Shown here: positions 48,901 through 61,100 of the stretch, one piece after another
Layout of the letters: every line of letters starts with the position of its first letter
Position numbering within the stretch: the stretch's first letter is position 1
DNA from: Struthidea cinerea
Taxonomy: Eukaryota; Chordata; Aves; Passeriformes; Corcoracidae
DNA: 64,000 nucleotides
Assembly: GCA_013397865.1 (NCBI GenBank)
Contig: VZTI01005056.1
Coordinates: forward strand, 1,680-65,679
Reading direction: 5' to 3'
The notes under the pieces: model-generated
Seen by the model: the letters and a program-made list of their open reading frames with translations, nothing else
Database searches by the model: none
Told to the model about the DNA's origin: nothing
Translations under genes and position numbers: made by a program

Positions 48901-51737
48901 GCTTAATTTAGGTCAGGCATCTAAGGAATAAGGGAAGCTTGTAACTGCATGTGGAAAGATTTGACTGAGCTGAGAAAGAAGGGAGGGATGAGAACCTGCA
49001 GTGCAGCAAACCCTTATTCAATTATTCTCCAGCATCACTTGATCCCAAAATTACTCCAAATTTGGAGGGTTCAGGAGCACTCCTTCCTTTCCAGGATGTC
49101 ATATAATTTGGAGAGGACTTTTTAAAAAAGCTTCAAATTTGTCCTACAATTAAAAAAGGAATATGAAGTCTCTGTTTACTTCAGCTGAGCCTGGTGTGGC
49201 CCCTGGAGACACTGCCTCTGCCATGCATGTGGCATAAACCCCGTGGTGCTGCCAGTGCCCACCCTTGTGCTGAGATTCTCCCTTCAAACAGGAACACGGT
49301 TGTCACTGTGACTGCAGCTCCATGTTGGCTTGAGTTCCCATTCCTGGCTTCTGCAGGGCTAATTGATGGGCTGCCCAGGCTTTATCGCAGTGCCCAGCAT
49401 CCTTGGTGATGGTGCGTGTCCCTGTTCACACCTCTGCTTTCATACGTGCTTGTGCTGCCAAGAATAATTGTTAGTTCTAAAATGGCTCCGAAAGCAGCAG
49501 CCAGCATTCCAAAGGGATACACAGGATGAGCTAGCAACAGCAGCCACTTGGCATTTCCAACCCTGCAGTGCAAAAGGGGATGTGTTCTAAGCATTGGGAC
49601 TTCTTGAATCTCTTGTGATTTTGTCAGGAACACAACTGACAGTATAAGGATACGTACACACAATCTCTTATTACTGTTTAAACTTAGAAAACAATACCAT
49701 ATCCTGTGCCAACAGGACTACTATGGGTTATGCAGAATTATTTGTTAGCTCTTTGGAATACCTTTCCTTTTCTGGACAATAAAAACACTATTTCTCCAGC
49801 AACCTCTATTTCTCTGTCTTTAAACAGCTGTGTGAACCAGGTTATTCACCTATGACTACAACCAAGTCCTAGCTACAAGTGCAGGATTCCAGAAAGAAGT
49901 ATTCCTGTATTTTGATTTATCTTCCCTGGCTGTAAAAAACAGTGTGTGTTATTTAAGTCTTGTCAACATTTCTCAGTATGTGACCATGCTAATGCAATCC
50001 TTTGTGATAAACAGGAATTTATTAAAGCATCTTGATGTCACACCAACTTTTTTTATACCTTGTGTGACAACAAGTGAAGACTTTGTAGTTTATAGGAGCC
50101 AGAAATTGCTCATAGCTTATACAGATAAGAGGCAGAATTTTATAGGCTGTTTATCACACAAGACTTTAAAAGACTTGGGTGCAAATTAGCATAAAGGCAA
50201 TGCCCTTTTCTGCACCTATAGTGTTTCTGCTAAAAGTGCAATAGGACACCATAGGAGATGCAGATGCCTGCTAAACCATGACAGCTTTAACCAGTGACTG
50301 TAACGCACACAGCATGAAAAGTAATTTAACTTAATACCTCCAGTTCAGGTTTCAGCCTTGAGAACTCAGCATATTCTTCTATTTGTGCTTAATGATGTTG
50401 TACAGCATTTGATACTTCTTGGGATCATTACAGTGTCAACTCTCCCATCTTGGCCAACTGCAAATTAAATTCTCTCTGTTTCCCTTGTAGTCCCAACTGC
50501 ATGAAATAGTTGCAGAGCTGAATAAGGCCAGGGGCTGGTTATATCCAGAAATTCAAAACTGCTTTGGCAATTTCAGCCTTTTTGAGTGTCCCTGAAGAAG
50601 ACAGGGAAGGAGGGTCTTGTTGTGGAGTGCGGGACACGACACCTGTAGTGGTGACAAGATCTGCTGGTGTGCATGGTGTGCTGGACTCAATTCTAACATG
50701 GAAAGGCACTTCAAAAATACGGCACTTTAGAGTGGAATCCTTCCCCTATTCCTCTCTCTGTAACCTCTGCTGGCAGACTGGTGTGAGCTGTGGGCCATCT
50801 CTGGTTCCACCTTGTTCCTAGGGCAGTTCAGAAATGCCCCAGTAGCAAAGCTGAATGCAGACACCCATGTACCCAGCCAAAGTCTTTGGCACCAATTAGT
50901 CATGCTGGCCCTACAAATCTTCAAATCTTTTTCGACCGAGCCAGGTGAAAACCAGCACTGGGGACTCCCTGAGGGCATGGAATGGTGGGAAAAGTAAAAT
51001 ATCTCTGGTCTTTCTCAGGCCAGGAGTTGTTGAGACTGTTACCTCCTACTTCTCGTTCCAGTGACTGGACTTGGATGCCCAAAAGTAGGCATCTCTCCAA
51101 CTCATTGCTCATCCATGCTTCAAAGAACCAATGAACCCCAGCCCACCCTATGGAGAAAACACCATGTCCTGGATACTCTGCAAACAAGCCAAGCGGGTTT
51201 TAGGAACTACCACTCTGAAACTGTTTGCACTGGCAGCCATGGTGGTGCCTGTCACAGGCTGTGATGGTGGGACTGGGATCTGAGGGGCCTGTTTTCTGCA
51301 GAGGTTTTGTGGGGAGCCTGACAGCTCCCAGCAGCTGCTCTGTCACTGCATGGCCACAAAACTGGCAGCAACTTCTGCCCCTGAACATCTGCATCCTCTG
51401 GGAACAGAACCTCTAGGTTCTCTGGGCCCATCAGGCAAACAGGTTGAAATGGCTCTGGTTCAAATTAGTCACACAGGGAACACAAACAAAGGCATCAAAA
51501 TGTCCTTCGAAAACTGAGTTCCCACGGAAGATAAAAGGCTGTGGAATAGTTTGTACAAGCCTAACTAATGGAGCTTTCACATCACAAATATGACCCAGGA
51601 ACAAGTCACTGTTTCCAGGGGAGTGTCTGGCCTTTGCCTTCACTCATGGCCATGCAAACTGTCAGTTGGTGAAGGAGCAGGCTCTGGCACAGGCGGGAGG
51701 GAGGGAGATCCATCTCGAACGTCCAATATAGACTTCA
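45906..51737. other. Gene-poor interval, no supported coding exon
   Basis: No exon with convincing similarity or splice context was found on either strand. An AT-rich tract made of TTTAT/TTATT units lies at about 47706-47744. Short direct repeats such as the doubled gagttcattt near 46376-46396 are unremarkable. Confidence 0.4.
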
Positions 51738-51840
51738 CGTAATAGTTGGGTTGGAAGAGACCTTAAATACCATCTAGTTCCAACCCACCTGCCATGGGCA
51801 GGGACACCTTCCACTAGACCAAGTTGCTCAGAGCTCAACA
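51738..51840 (-). mobile_element. CR1 LINE 3' fragment
   Basis: Reverse-oriented CR1 tail: 'gttgggttggaagagacctt' (51745-51764), 'catctagttccaacccacct' (51771-51790), 'gccatgggcagggacacctt' (51791-51810), 'ccactagaccaagttgctc'. This closely follows the 3' end of recent avian CR1 copies, so it is probably one of the younger insertions in the window. Confidence 0.88.
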
Positions 51841-52673
51841 CCCCCTCCCTCAACAGCAACACCTCCTTCCAGCCCACCAGCAACAGACCCCTGCCTTTCC
51901 ACTGGCATCTGCCCACCAAATGCCAGTCCTCCAAAGGAGAACGTATTAGAAGGAGGTGGGTGGCAGTGGTCTGTCAGCAGTTTATCAGGCTGAAAACAAA
52001 TAGGGAAATTCTTTGGGTCCAGAAGAATGAAGGAAACCCAAGATTTGCATCAGTCTGAAATGTGCTAAAGGACTGATTATTAGGAAAAAGAGACTGCAGT
52101 CAGCCTGGGATAAGGCTGCAGATCTGGGACTGAAACTGGACAGGTGGGAGAAATATTCACCATGCTGACAGGGAAACTGGTCCTCACACAGAAAACAAAT
52201 TTTCCCTGGAATCAGTCAGATGTGGTCGTGCCTGACTGGAGCTGATGTTTCTAAACTTTGTTTCAGATTATTGTTGCTCTTCCTTCTCTGGATATGCTCT
52301 GCGTTTTACTTGTGTGACTTTTGCCATTACACAAACTAAATTAATTTCTTCTTTTGTCTTGTGCTCAGTAAATTGCGCAACATATTTCACTGGAACTACA
52401 GAGCTCCAAACTGATGAGACAGGCAGGAACATGAAAATGAGGACAAGAGAAACCCCGCTGTGTTCACTTCAAGCCCTTCCACCAGAGCCGCTCTGCTAAA
52501 AAGTGACCTAGAATTCCAGGTTAGGACCAAACTCTGGTTTCCATATTTAGAATGGAAAAGCATTTATAAAGCAGATGCCAAGATCTTGAACCTGTTACCT
52601 GGTTTTCTATTATATAGTTGAAATTTCTGTCATTAAGTGTTTTTTGTTTGGAGGCAGTGACGGGAAAAGTATC

Positions 52674-52679
52674 TTTATT
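52674..52679 (-). terminator. Candidate distal AGPAT5 poly(A) signal
   Basis: AATAAA on the minus strand, about 3.4 kb after the AGPAT5-like stop codon. Other minus-strand AATAAA copies lie at 53999-54004 and 55999-56004, the last only about 90 bases after the stop. Which is used cannot be read from sequence. A long 3' UTR would explain the absence of genes between 52.6 and 56.1 kb. Confidence 0.3.
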
Positions 52680-55492
52680 CACTTTAAGCCAAAAAACCCA
52701 AACCTGCTCATGGTCCCCTTCATTATCCAAACATAAAATAGTTACCTCTCTCTCCCTTGAAGTAACTATATACATTCTCTGCATGCTAAAATACCAAAAC
52801 AATCAGGGGCCAACTTTTAAGTACTAAAAGAAGTTTTACAGGTATGCTACATGTTGACTGAAAGGAGAAAAAACAAGTATTACAGTAAAATACTTCAGAA
52901 GAGTTAGCAAAGGACTGCATCTGGGTGGAGCCCCTCATGTGTCCTCCTCAGTCATTTCTTCACTCTGGTATCATGCAATGTTTTGTCACTTCGCTTTTTC
53001 TGTTCTCCATTAAGTAAGTTAATGCTTCCTTAGCCCGATTCCTTCCCCAAAAGTAAACACAAGGATGTCATCGTAGAACTAGCATTTAGTGGTGGTCTTG
53101 CAAGTTTTACACACAGCTTATGCACATGAACAGAGCGGTACTTGTGGGAGGGAAACAGCTCTTACCAGAGGCACTGATACAGCTGGCAAAGGCAGTTTTT
53201 GAACGTAAGGGTTCTCCTGAGATTTAACACATCAGTACAACTTTGGTGGCATTGCTACCAAGATACGCTTCACGTATTTGTTTGCAGACCTCTTCCCTGC
53301 CCCTGGGTCTGTCCACACTCAGCCACTGCTGTCATGCCAAGGCCTATGGCCACGGAGGCCAATTCCTGGACAGAAGCATGGTCCTGCACATGAATGCACA
53401 TCATAAGGAGCAGCAAATGGTGCAGGTGCTCAAGGGTGAAAAGGTATTGCAATTCGACTGACCTGGTGGTGTGTTGCACTGGAACAAGCACAAATCAATT
53501 CTAACACATTTCTAGTTGCATGGGAAAAAAAGACAAACTGGTTTTCTTTCAACTGACTGCTTCTCACACAAGTCCTTCTCTTGGGGACTTAAAACCACAC
53601 TTGCAGCCTTTGTTTAAACAATTCCAAGTTACAAACATGAAAGTGCAGAAAAAATTGAACAAGTAGACAGGACAGAAAAGTTGAATGAGCATTGGCTCTT
53701 CTTATTTTAATGAAGAAATATTTCAAGTTAATATCAGTGCATATTTAGAAATAGCATGTGATACTCCCAATGCCAAATACATCAGCAAATTACAGTTTCA
53801 AAACTTTATAAATTAATGGCAAGGAAAAAAAAAAGATTAACATAGAGAATAATGTTGAAAATAAACATCCTGTTTGTTTGCTGCACTGTGTCAATTATAT
53901 TCCTGGTACTAAAACAGCAAGAGAGATCCAATATTTCAGGGTAATTAGGCTCTCCAAAATAGCAGTTACTTTCCTACAAATGAATTGAGCGGCTTGCATT
54001 TATTTTTGATGTATAATTAAATGTTATTCTTAGCTGTTACAAAGAAATTTAGTCATGTCAGAGTAAAATTTCATTCCACGACTGAAAAAACCCACACTAA
54101 CATAGGAACGTTGCCTTCTGGTTATACCCACTGGTAACAGTCAGCTGAGAATAGGAAGAACTACATGTAAGCACATTTGGCTGTTACATAAAATGGCTAT
54201 TTTTTTTTTTTTTTGTTTCACAGCCTCATAACAATACTGTTTTTCAACACTGTTCCCAGTCATTGTTTTTAAAATGGTTCATCAACATATCCTGAATCAA
54301 TCACCGATATAAATAACTCCAGTGACAAAATCCACTATGGAAGGACACAGAACTGCAAACTGAAAGTTGTACTGAATGATTTTAAGGTGGAACTGTAATT
54401 CCTCTGTAAGACTCTGTTAAAGGAAAAAAACAAAAAAAAATAACCCCACATGGTAAAATCTTTAAATTAACTGGCAATGGTGGAATCTGGAAAACTGAGA
54501 TATAATTTTGAGAGATGTTTAACTCACAATGGACTCTAAAGACAAATCGTACACTGAAGCTAGAAAGAGATGCACATTTAAAGCTTGCAAGTGTGATATA
54601 AAAATATTCTCTAGTTCTTTAATTTTGATACAGGGAGTCCAATTCCCTAATGGAAGAAGATAAAATACATCTTCTTTCCTACCCCATCGCTGTACATACA
54701 GACTGTTCCCTTGAATCAGGAAATGGCTTTCCCCAACAAAAATACCAGCCTTGGGAATCACAGACTTTCACAGGGTTTGTTGATTTTGCTTTTTAAAGTA
54801 TATTTTTGAGCAGGTGAAATACTGATAGAATATGCATTTCGTTCACTATTATCTACTGTGCAAATCATATACATCAACCCCATAACTTCAACCTAAGTGC
54901 AGTCTGCATGGCCTAGGAGGACTCACAATCTAGTGGGATACTACAGCATGGAGATGACTGCCAGCCTATGAAACATCAGGCTAAATCAGGTTAGTGGGAA
55001 AGGCATATGCTTCAGATTTAGCAGGAACACCTGAAGGTTCCTCATGACCATTCCTGAAGTTACAATGATTCTGTGCACTTCCCAAACGACAAGGTTTGCT
55101 TCCAGAAAATCGCGAGGTAACAGGAAACTTCTGCTTATGGCACATACACATGGGAGAGTGTGAGCTCAGCTGAACACTCGTGGTGCGAGGGGTAATGCAG
55201 ACACAAGGGAGGCTACAAGGGTTCTGGCCAGAAACAAAAACTTCACATTTCCTTACACTGCACACATTCCTTTTATGCACAAATACGAGGTGCGCAAAAT
55301 AAGCTGTTCGCTCGGTACAATTTAATGTTTTGCATATGTAAAATAATCACCTAATACTGCAATATAATCAAAAATCATGCACTAGATAAACAGAGCTTCT
55401 TCCCCATGAACAGCAGTTCTCAGGAACATTTTATTCTGCTTCTGGTAACATCTCATGATTTGCCAGCTTTCACAGTCCCTTTTGAAGAACAC

Positions 55493-55629
55493 AGTATTTA
55501 GCAAAAACTGAAGAGCAAAATTAAAAANNNNNNNNNNNNNNNNNNNNNNNNNNNNNNNNNNNNNNNNNNNNNNNNNNNNNAGTATTTACAAAAAACTGAA
55601 AAACAAAATGAAAAAAAAAAAAAAAAAAA
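55493..55629. repeat. A-rich tandem repeat split by a gap
   Basis: The unit agtatttagcaaaaactgaa... (55493-55527) reappears right after the Ns as agtatttacaaaaaactgaa... (from 55581), followed by a poly(A) run to about 55629. Two copies flanking a gap point to a tandem array that the assembler could not cross. It lies in the presumed AGPAT5 3' UTR. Confidence 0.75.
55528..55580. other. 53-N assembly gap
   Basis: A run of 53 Ns between two copies of the same A-rich unit. The number of missing units is unknown. Confidence 0.98.
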
Positions 55630-56093
55630 GAGAAGTTTTGATTTTAGTTGCGATACAGCTGGGATAGATGCAACAGAGCTGCTGTAATGCACCAAAGAGT
55701 AACAAAAATTCAACATGAATATCAGAAGAATAAATATATACCCTAAATTAATCTCTGTAAATACATTCACAGGTCCACTTAAGACACCCTTATGCATAAC
55801 TCACACTTCTTCAGATCTGCAGAGAGAGATGGATGTTAGTTCATGGGGAAAGCAATTTATCATATGACTAGGTTTATCTGCCATTATTCCAGCAAAAATC
55901 AGTAGCAAATTCGAAAATCTACATTTATTTTCCCCAGACCAACCACACAGAGGCTTAAGTCACAAAATCTATTATTTCCAATATTCGATCAATAAGGCTT
56001 TATTTACACTTTTTTTCTATAAAGTCAGGAAAAAATTTGGTGCAATGTGCAAGAAAAGACTGCACATTTCACTGATTGGAGACTAACATCAGC

Positions 56094-58165
56094 TTATGGT
56101 TTAATGCTAACCCACAGGCAGCCAATTAAAGTTCCATATATCCATGTTTTTACATAGAGTTTCCTTCCAGATTCTGTCAGAAGCATACTAGCAGTCAGGC
56201 CACCTAAAAACAGCAAAGATGGCAAAGTTTTCTTGAGGCTTAGTTTGGAATGAACACTTTTCCCAGGGAACTTATTTCTTCTTTTAGAATCCTTTGCATC
56301 ATAAAATTCTATTAGTAACCTATAAGCAGAGAAAAAGGAGATGGTCAAAGTCAGACAGTAGCTTAAGACATTTTAAGCAACCTTACTTTCATCCAGTAAC
56401 TGCTTCTAATCACACATTTTTAACAAATGATCTCATCATATGCAGCAGCTCCTCTGTAACAAGTTCAAATAATGAGTACACCTTGCGAATACGATGCACG
56501 TCAAAATACTCAACCTGAACCCTTGTAAGCATTAAAGCCATATTTTCCTTGTGGACCAATTGCAACAGTGAATACAAAAGCTGACAAGAATTGTTGTCAT
56601 TCAGCATTTAGTGGAAAAGCCCAGAGCAGTGGGTAATATCGTAGGACAAAACACCACACTGAGCACCAAAGGAGGAGGACGAAGAAGTATCTTCATAAAA
56701 TAAACTAATAAATGACAAGGGCTCACAAGACACTGGGTATATTGGAAGCTAAACAGGCCAAGAGTATGATGCTACACCACTGGCTTAGTAGTAACTTTTT
56801 TCCTCCTAGTTTTAAAAAACAGTAATAAATGGATCTGGAAATTCTAGGGTTTTGTTTTAACTATCTCTAAATTTGCCTGGCAGACTGCTTTGGTCCCAGG
56901 AAAGAAGTTCCAGTGAACAGGAGCTTACAATGACACATGGATGATCAGGGTTCAGTTTTGTTCATCTTCACTAGATAACTAAAGGGACAGACACTGGACA
57001 GCCTTTTATTTCATGTATCAGTTCCTTATCTATTTAAATTAAATTCAGACCTTCTATCTTTCAAAAGTAAAGGAAAGAAAAACTTTTCAATGATCCTACA
57101 TGTCTAAGATTACTTTAGTAACAGTGCCATGTTTACAGATAGTCATGTTAACTTTTATATGAATTCGAAGTTCACAGGAGAAGTGAATACATTTCTCACT
57201 TTCATGGAGTGTGAGACTGGCAGGACAGTATTAAAGAAGAACAGAACTGAAGAACCAGGGAAACTTCTGTCTCACTCAAAGTATTCAAGGATTTAGAAAG
57301 TAAGCAGATTCAGCTCCCTTAAGCTGGACTTCAGATCTGGCAAATTAAACCATCATTTCTCAACCAATACTTAAATCCTACATTTAGGCACAAAGTCCCT
57401 CAGGAGAACAAGGCCCCCCAGGATCTGCTGCATATACTCACTAGTGACCTTATCTGGAGATGCTGGAGGAAGCCAGGCACTTTACTTCTGCCACAATTCA
57501 AAAATGGACAAGTGAAACTTCTACTTCACCTCGTTTCCCCAGTGAAGGCAGGAATTTTGGGGTTAACTGTGTTTTTATCCAGTTGCTGTCTGGATGAAAG
57601 ATTCGTAAACAATTTTGGCAGAAGAGATTAGATCAAGACCCGCCCCTCTCTCACTCCAACTTAACACTGATTACAAGGGCAGAATCACACTGCTTTTTCT
57701 TGTTTGCCTACCACAGGCGTCTTACATTCCTGCACAGGACTTAACTAGGAGAAGATGAATGGAGAGTATTCAGATGAATACGAGTCTTGCCTGGAATATG
57801 GACTCACACCTCTTCAATCTAAAGAAGGTCAAAACCCCAGGAATCCCAACCTCCTGAGCAAAAGGCTTAACCACAAGGTGATATGATATGATATGATATT
57901 ATGTGCATAGGAGTACCATCATCATCTCTCTTCAGAAAGCCCTACAGCTGGCACTGCTGGTAACACAGAAATCATGGATATATCTGTTAATATAAAAGAA
58001 GATAGATTATTGAAACAGAAATTCAACATATTTCTACTCACTTATCCTTTATTTCAAAACGTTCATGAAGCCACCTTCTCATATATATCTGCTCTTCTGG
58101 AATGTCCTTCAGTTCAATTCGGTCAATGAAAATATGAACTCTTGGGCATTCCTTACAAAGAAACT
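56094..58165 (-). CDS. AGPAT5: AGPAT5-like lysophospholipid acyltransferase, last two exons (partial)
   Basis: 1-Acylglycerol-3-phosphate acyltransferase 5 family, membrane enzymes reported at ER and mitochondria that acylate lysophosphatidic acid to phosphatidic acid. Minus-strand coding exons are 58165-58042 (124 bases) and 56319-56094 (226 bases with TAA), with an acceptor ctctttttag, a donor GTGAGT and an acceptor gcttatag. The first encodes FLCKECPRVHIFIDRIELKD and then PEEQIYMRRWLHERFEIKD. The second has FPGKSVHSKLSLKKTLPSLL, a hydrophobic helix, and the end LYVKTWIYGTLIGCLWVSIK. Order and length match the C-terminal third of vertebrate AGPAT5. The HX4D catalytic and substrate-binding motifs lie upstream, outside the window. 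I found no further exon between 58.2 and 64 kb, so the next intron is at least 5.8 kb. Confidence 0.92.
57879..57899. repeat. (ATATG)n microsatellite
   Basis: Four pentanucleotide periods in the intron between the two AGPAT5-like exons. Confidence 0.9.
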
Positions 58166-61100
58166 CTAAAAAGAGAGCAAAACAACACAACTGAGTTAAA
58201 AAAACACTGAGTTACAAATACACCAAAAAAATCTGACTGTAAGTGCTTTGGAAGCCTGACTTCAGTGCTCAAAAGCCTTCCCTCCTTATGTTCACATCCT
58301 GAGCACGTCACTGAACTTAGAAACCATCTGGCCTACACACTTGAAATGGTGGACCATTATCAGGTACAGCAGGGAAGAACTGTCCGAAAATGCACCTTGC
58401 TAACTGTAAAAGGCTGTGCTTGAAAACATTACACTCTACCTCAGCTGCAATCTATCTACTCATTCACTAGTGTGGGATGCAGTAATTTTCATGTCATAAA
58501 GTTATATCCATCCTGCAATTTTTTTAAAGTGAGTAATCCTCTTTGCTTGTCCTTTTTAAGATCTAAATTTTGTTTGCTGCTGGATGACAAAATTGGAATT
58601 ACAGTGATTTCCCAAAGCATCTCCAGGAGAAAGTATGCCTCAATTTAAGCAATAACCTATAATTAAAAAGTGTAATAGGGCAAAAGACTCAGAACAAAAT
58701 GCTGCTTTTCATTTTGTATCCCTTCATTTTTCTTGTCTCACAGAGCTTGAGACAGCCCTATTGCAAACTGCACTCCCCCCATTTCCTCAATTTGTCCCTA
58801 GACAAACTTAGCAAGCACGCATTAAGGACAACAAAACTCCATTACTCAAATGGCCTTGTGGGATTTCTTACAACTAACAAGTGATAAAAATAGTGGGCAT
58901 GACTACAGTAATATACTGCATATTGTAAAGGTGAAATCCTGTGCAGTGTGTATTGGTAACCATTTGCATTTATCAGTAACAAGGGGTACTGCAAGTAACC
59001 ACAGCATCCCTGGACAGATTTGCATGATGTGAGGATGGAAGTCCTCAGAAATTTGGATGGTCATCCTATTTTGAAAAGGGACCAGAAGTACCTTCCTACA
59101 ATACATACAGGCAACAAATGTAACACAGACTGGGTGGTCCCTTTAGGTTGTTGACATTTTTCGGACAGCAGTGCAGATGCACAGAAGACTTTGACCCGTA
59201 ACTGTGAGGGGTATCTGGAGGAATGAATGTGCAAATAAATTGTTACAGCATGAACATCTTTATTGTTGTCTGCCAAAGCAGATATCCCCCTACTTGTCTT
59301 TCATCTTTACAGGATTATTGATTAGTAAGGACTTTGCTGTAAAAACAGTCCTTATCACATCCTAGAAATTGCCTTAAGGAATTTTAAAAGCCTGTTTTCA
59401 TGCAAATGTGTGTGTGTGTGTGTGTGCTTGCAGAGGGGAGGCAAGGAGAAGAGATAAAGAGATCCCTAAAGTCTTGAGGTGCTTGGATGCAGAAATCTGT
59501 AAGGTGCTGTGTGTGGTTCTGTCTGGATATCATGCACAGAGCCCTTCGCCAAACCACAGCATAAAGGGAGCAACATGGCCCCACACCATCAGCTGGAGAG
59601 CTGGATGAGGGCTCCATCCAGGCATGAGTCCATTTCTTGGCCATGGAGCTGCAAACACAGCTGTCGCCAAGAGGTTTCTGGTAGAACCTTCTCCTAGCTA
59701 CAGCTATTAGATGGCAGGCAAGTTAAGGACTTGGAGTCTGGAATGATGGTACAAGTAGACATTTTCTTCAGGTTTATGTGCAATGCTTTTACTAACCACA
59801 AAGAAAGCAGTGGTCATTTATCTAAAAGCAGTTTGTTTCTCTTGCTTTAATGTGAAGAAAGGATTTTGCAGGGCTGTTTCCTCTAAGGATGCTATCCAGG
59901 CCACTACATGAAGGTCATTGACTGTATGAGCACCTAAAAGCATACTATTAATATCTTAAAATGACAGATGTATTATCCATGTCTTAAATGCTTATGATGT
60001 TCACTGATGTACAAATCCTCTTTTGAGTGGCATTATCTATTAAGTGGAAGATTCTAACAATATGCAAAACTGTATCTAGAAAACAAATGTCCAGAAGCCA
60101 GATGATATAGTCTTTTTCTATACTAGACTCCTATAAAAAGCATCTATGGTATGCATATTCAATTAGAGCTGAAGATCCAGCTTTAAAAGATACTTAAAAC
60201 ATTCTGTGCATTGTATAGTGTATGTTTTGTTTGCTTCATAGCACATGGGTTGTTCTGCATAGGAACAATCAAGTTTTACTGATGTTAGTTATAACTCAGT
60301 TATAAACTATTAAGCAAAATTATAAACCAATCAAAATTAAAGACATAAGTATTTCAAAAGAAACACCTTCCCCCACCAAAGCTGAAGTGTAGCAATTCTA
60401 CAAATCTGCTTGGACAACAAAATCCCCTCCTCAAACATCTGAGTGTTGCTGCTAGCTTTCTACCTTACGCCCAAGTTCCAATGCAAGTTGATTCTTACCA
60501 CTTCCCACTCTGGTCTTCTTCAACCAGTCTAAATTGAATCCCCATATGTGAAGATCCTAAAGCCTTGTCATTATTTCCCACCTTTGTGAATCCCAGTGCT
60601 TTCCCCCACAACCTCACCCTCCCTTTTGAGTCTGACTTAGTTCAGCCTCACTGAGGGCTGTGTGATCTGCTACTTCAGGTGCTACCCTGGGGAAGGTCAT
60701 GATTCCCACACATTGATTCAAAAGTCCTTTTATCCAAAGCCTGGGTATTCAGGACATCTGCAGATGACATTGTAATGCATGCAGTCAAGCAAGTCAGGTA
60801 ATCTGACTAGTATTTAATTATCCAACTCATGTCAGGGTTAAATGCAACTAACCCAACTTTTTTTGCCTCTAATCTACAGTGTCACAGCAATCACATAAGA
60901 ACACCAGTGGATAAGGACGACATATTGGAGGTTGATTTTGAGAAGAAACAGCTGGATTTTATCACCATAACCACTAAAGGTTTGTGGTGGTCCCACGACC
61001 CTTAATTTCACATTAGCTTAACTCCCAAAAGACTTATGTAATTAAGCTAAGAAACAAAATCTTATTGAAGCAATTTATTATGCGCAAATTACATCCAACT

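Noticed and set aside
20000..52000. CRISPR arrays, prokaryotic operons or other defence systems
   Set aside because: No regularly spaced direct repeats, no bacterial gene density and no such proteins; the DNA is ordinary vertebrate intergenic sequence.
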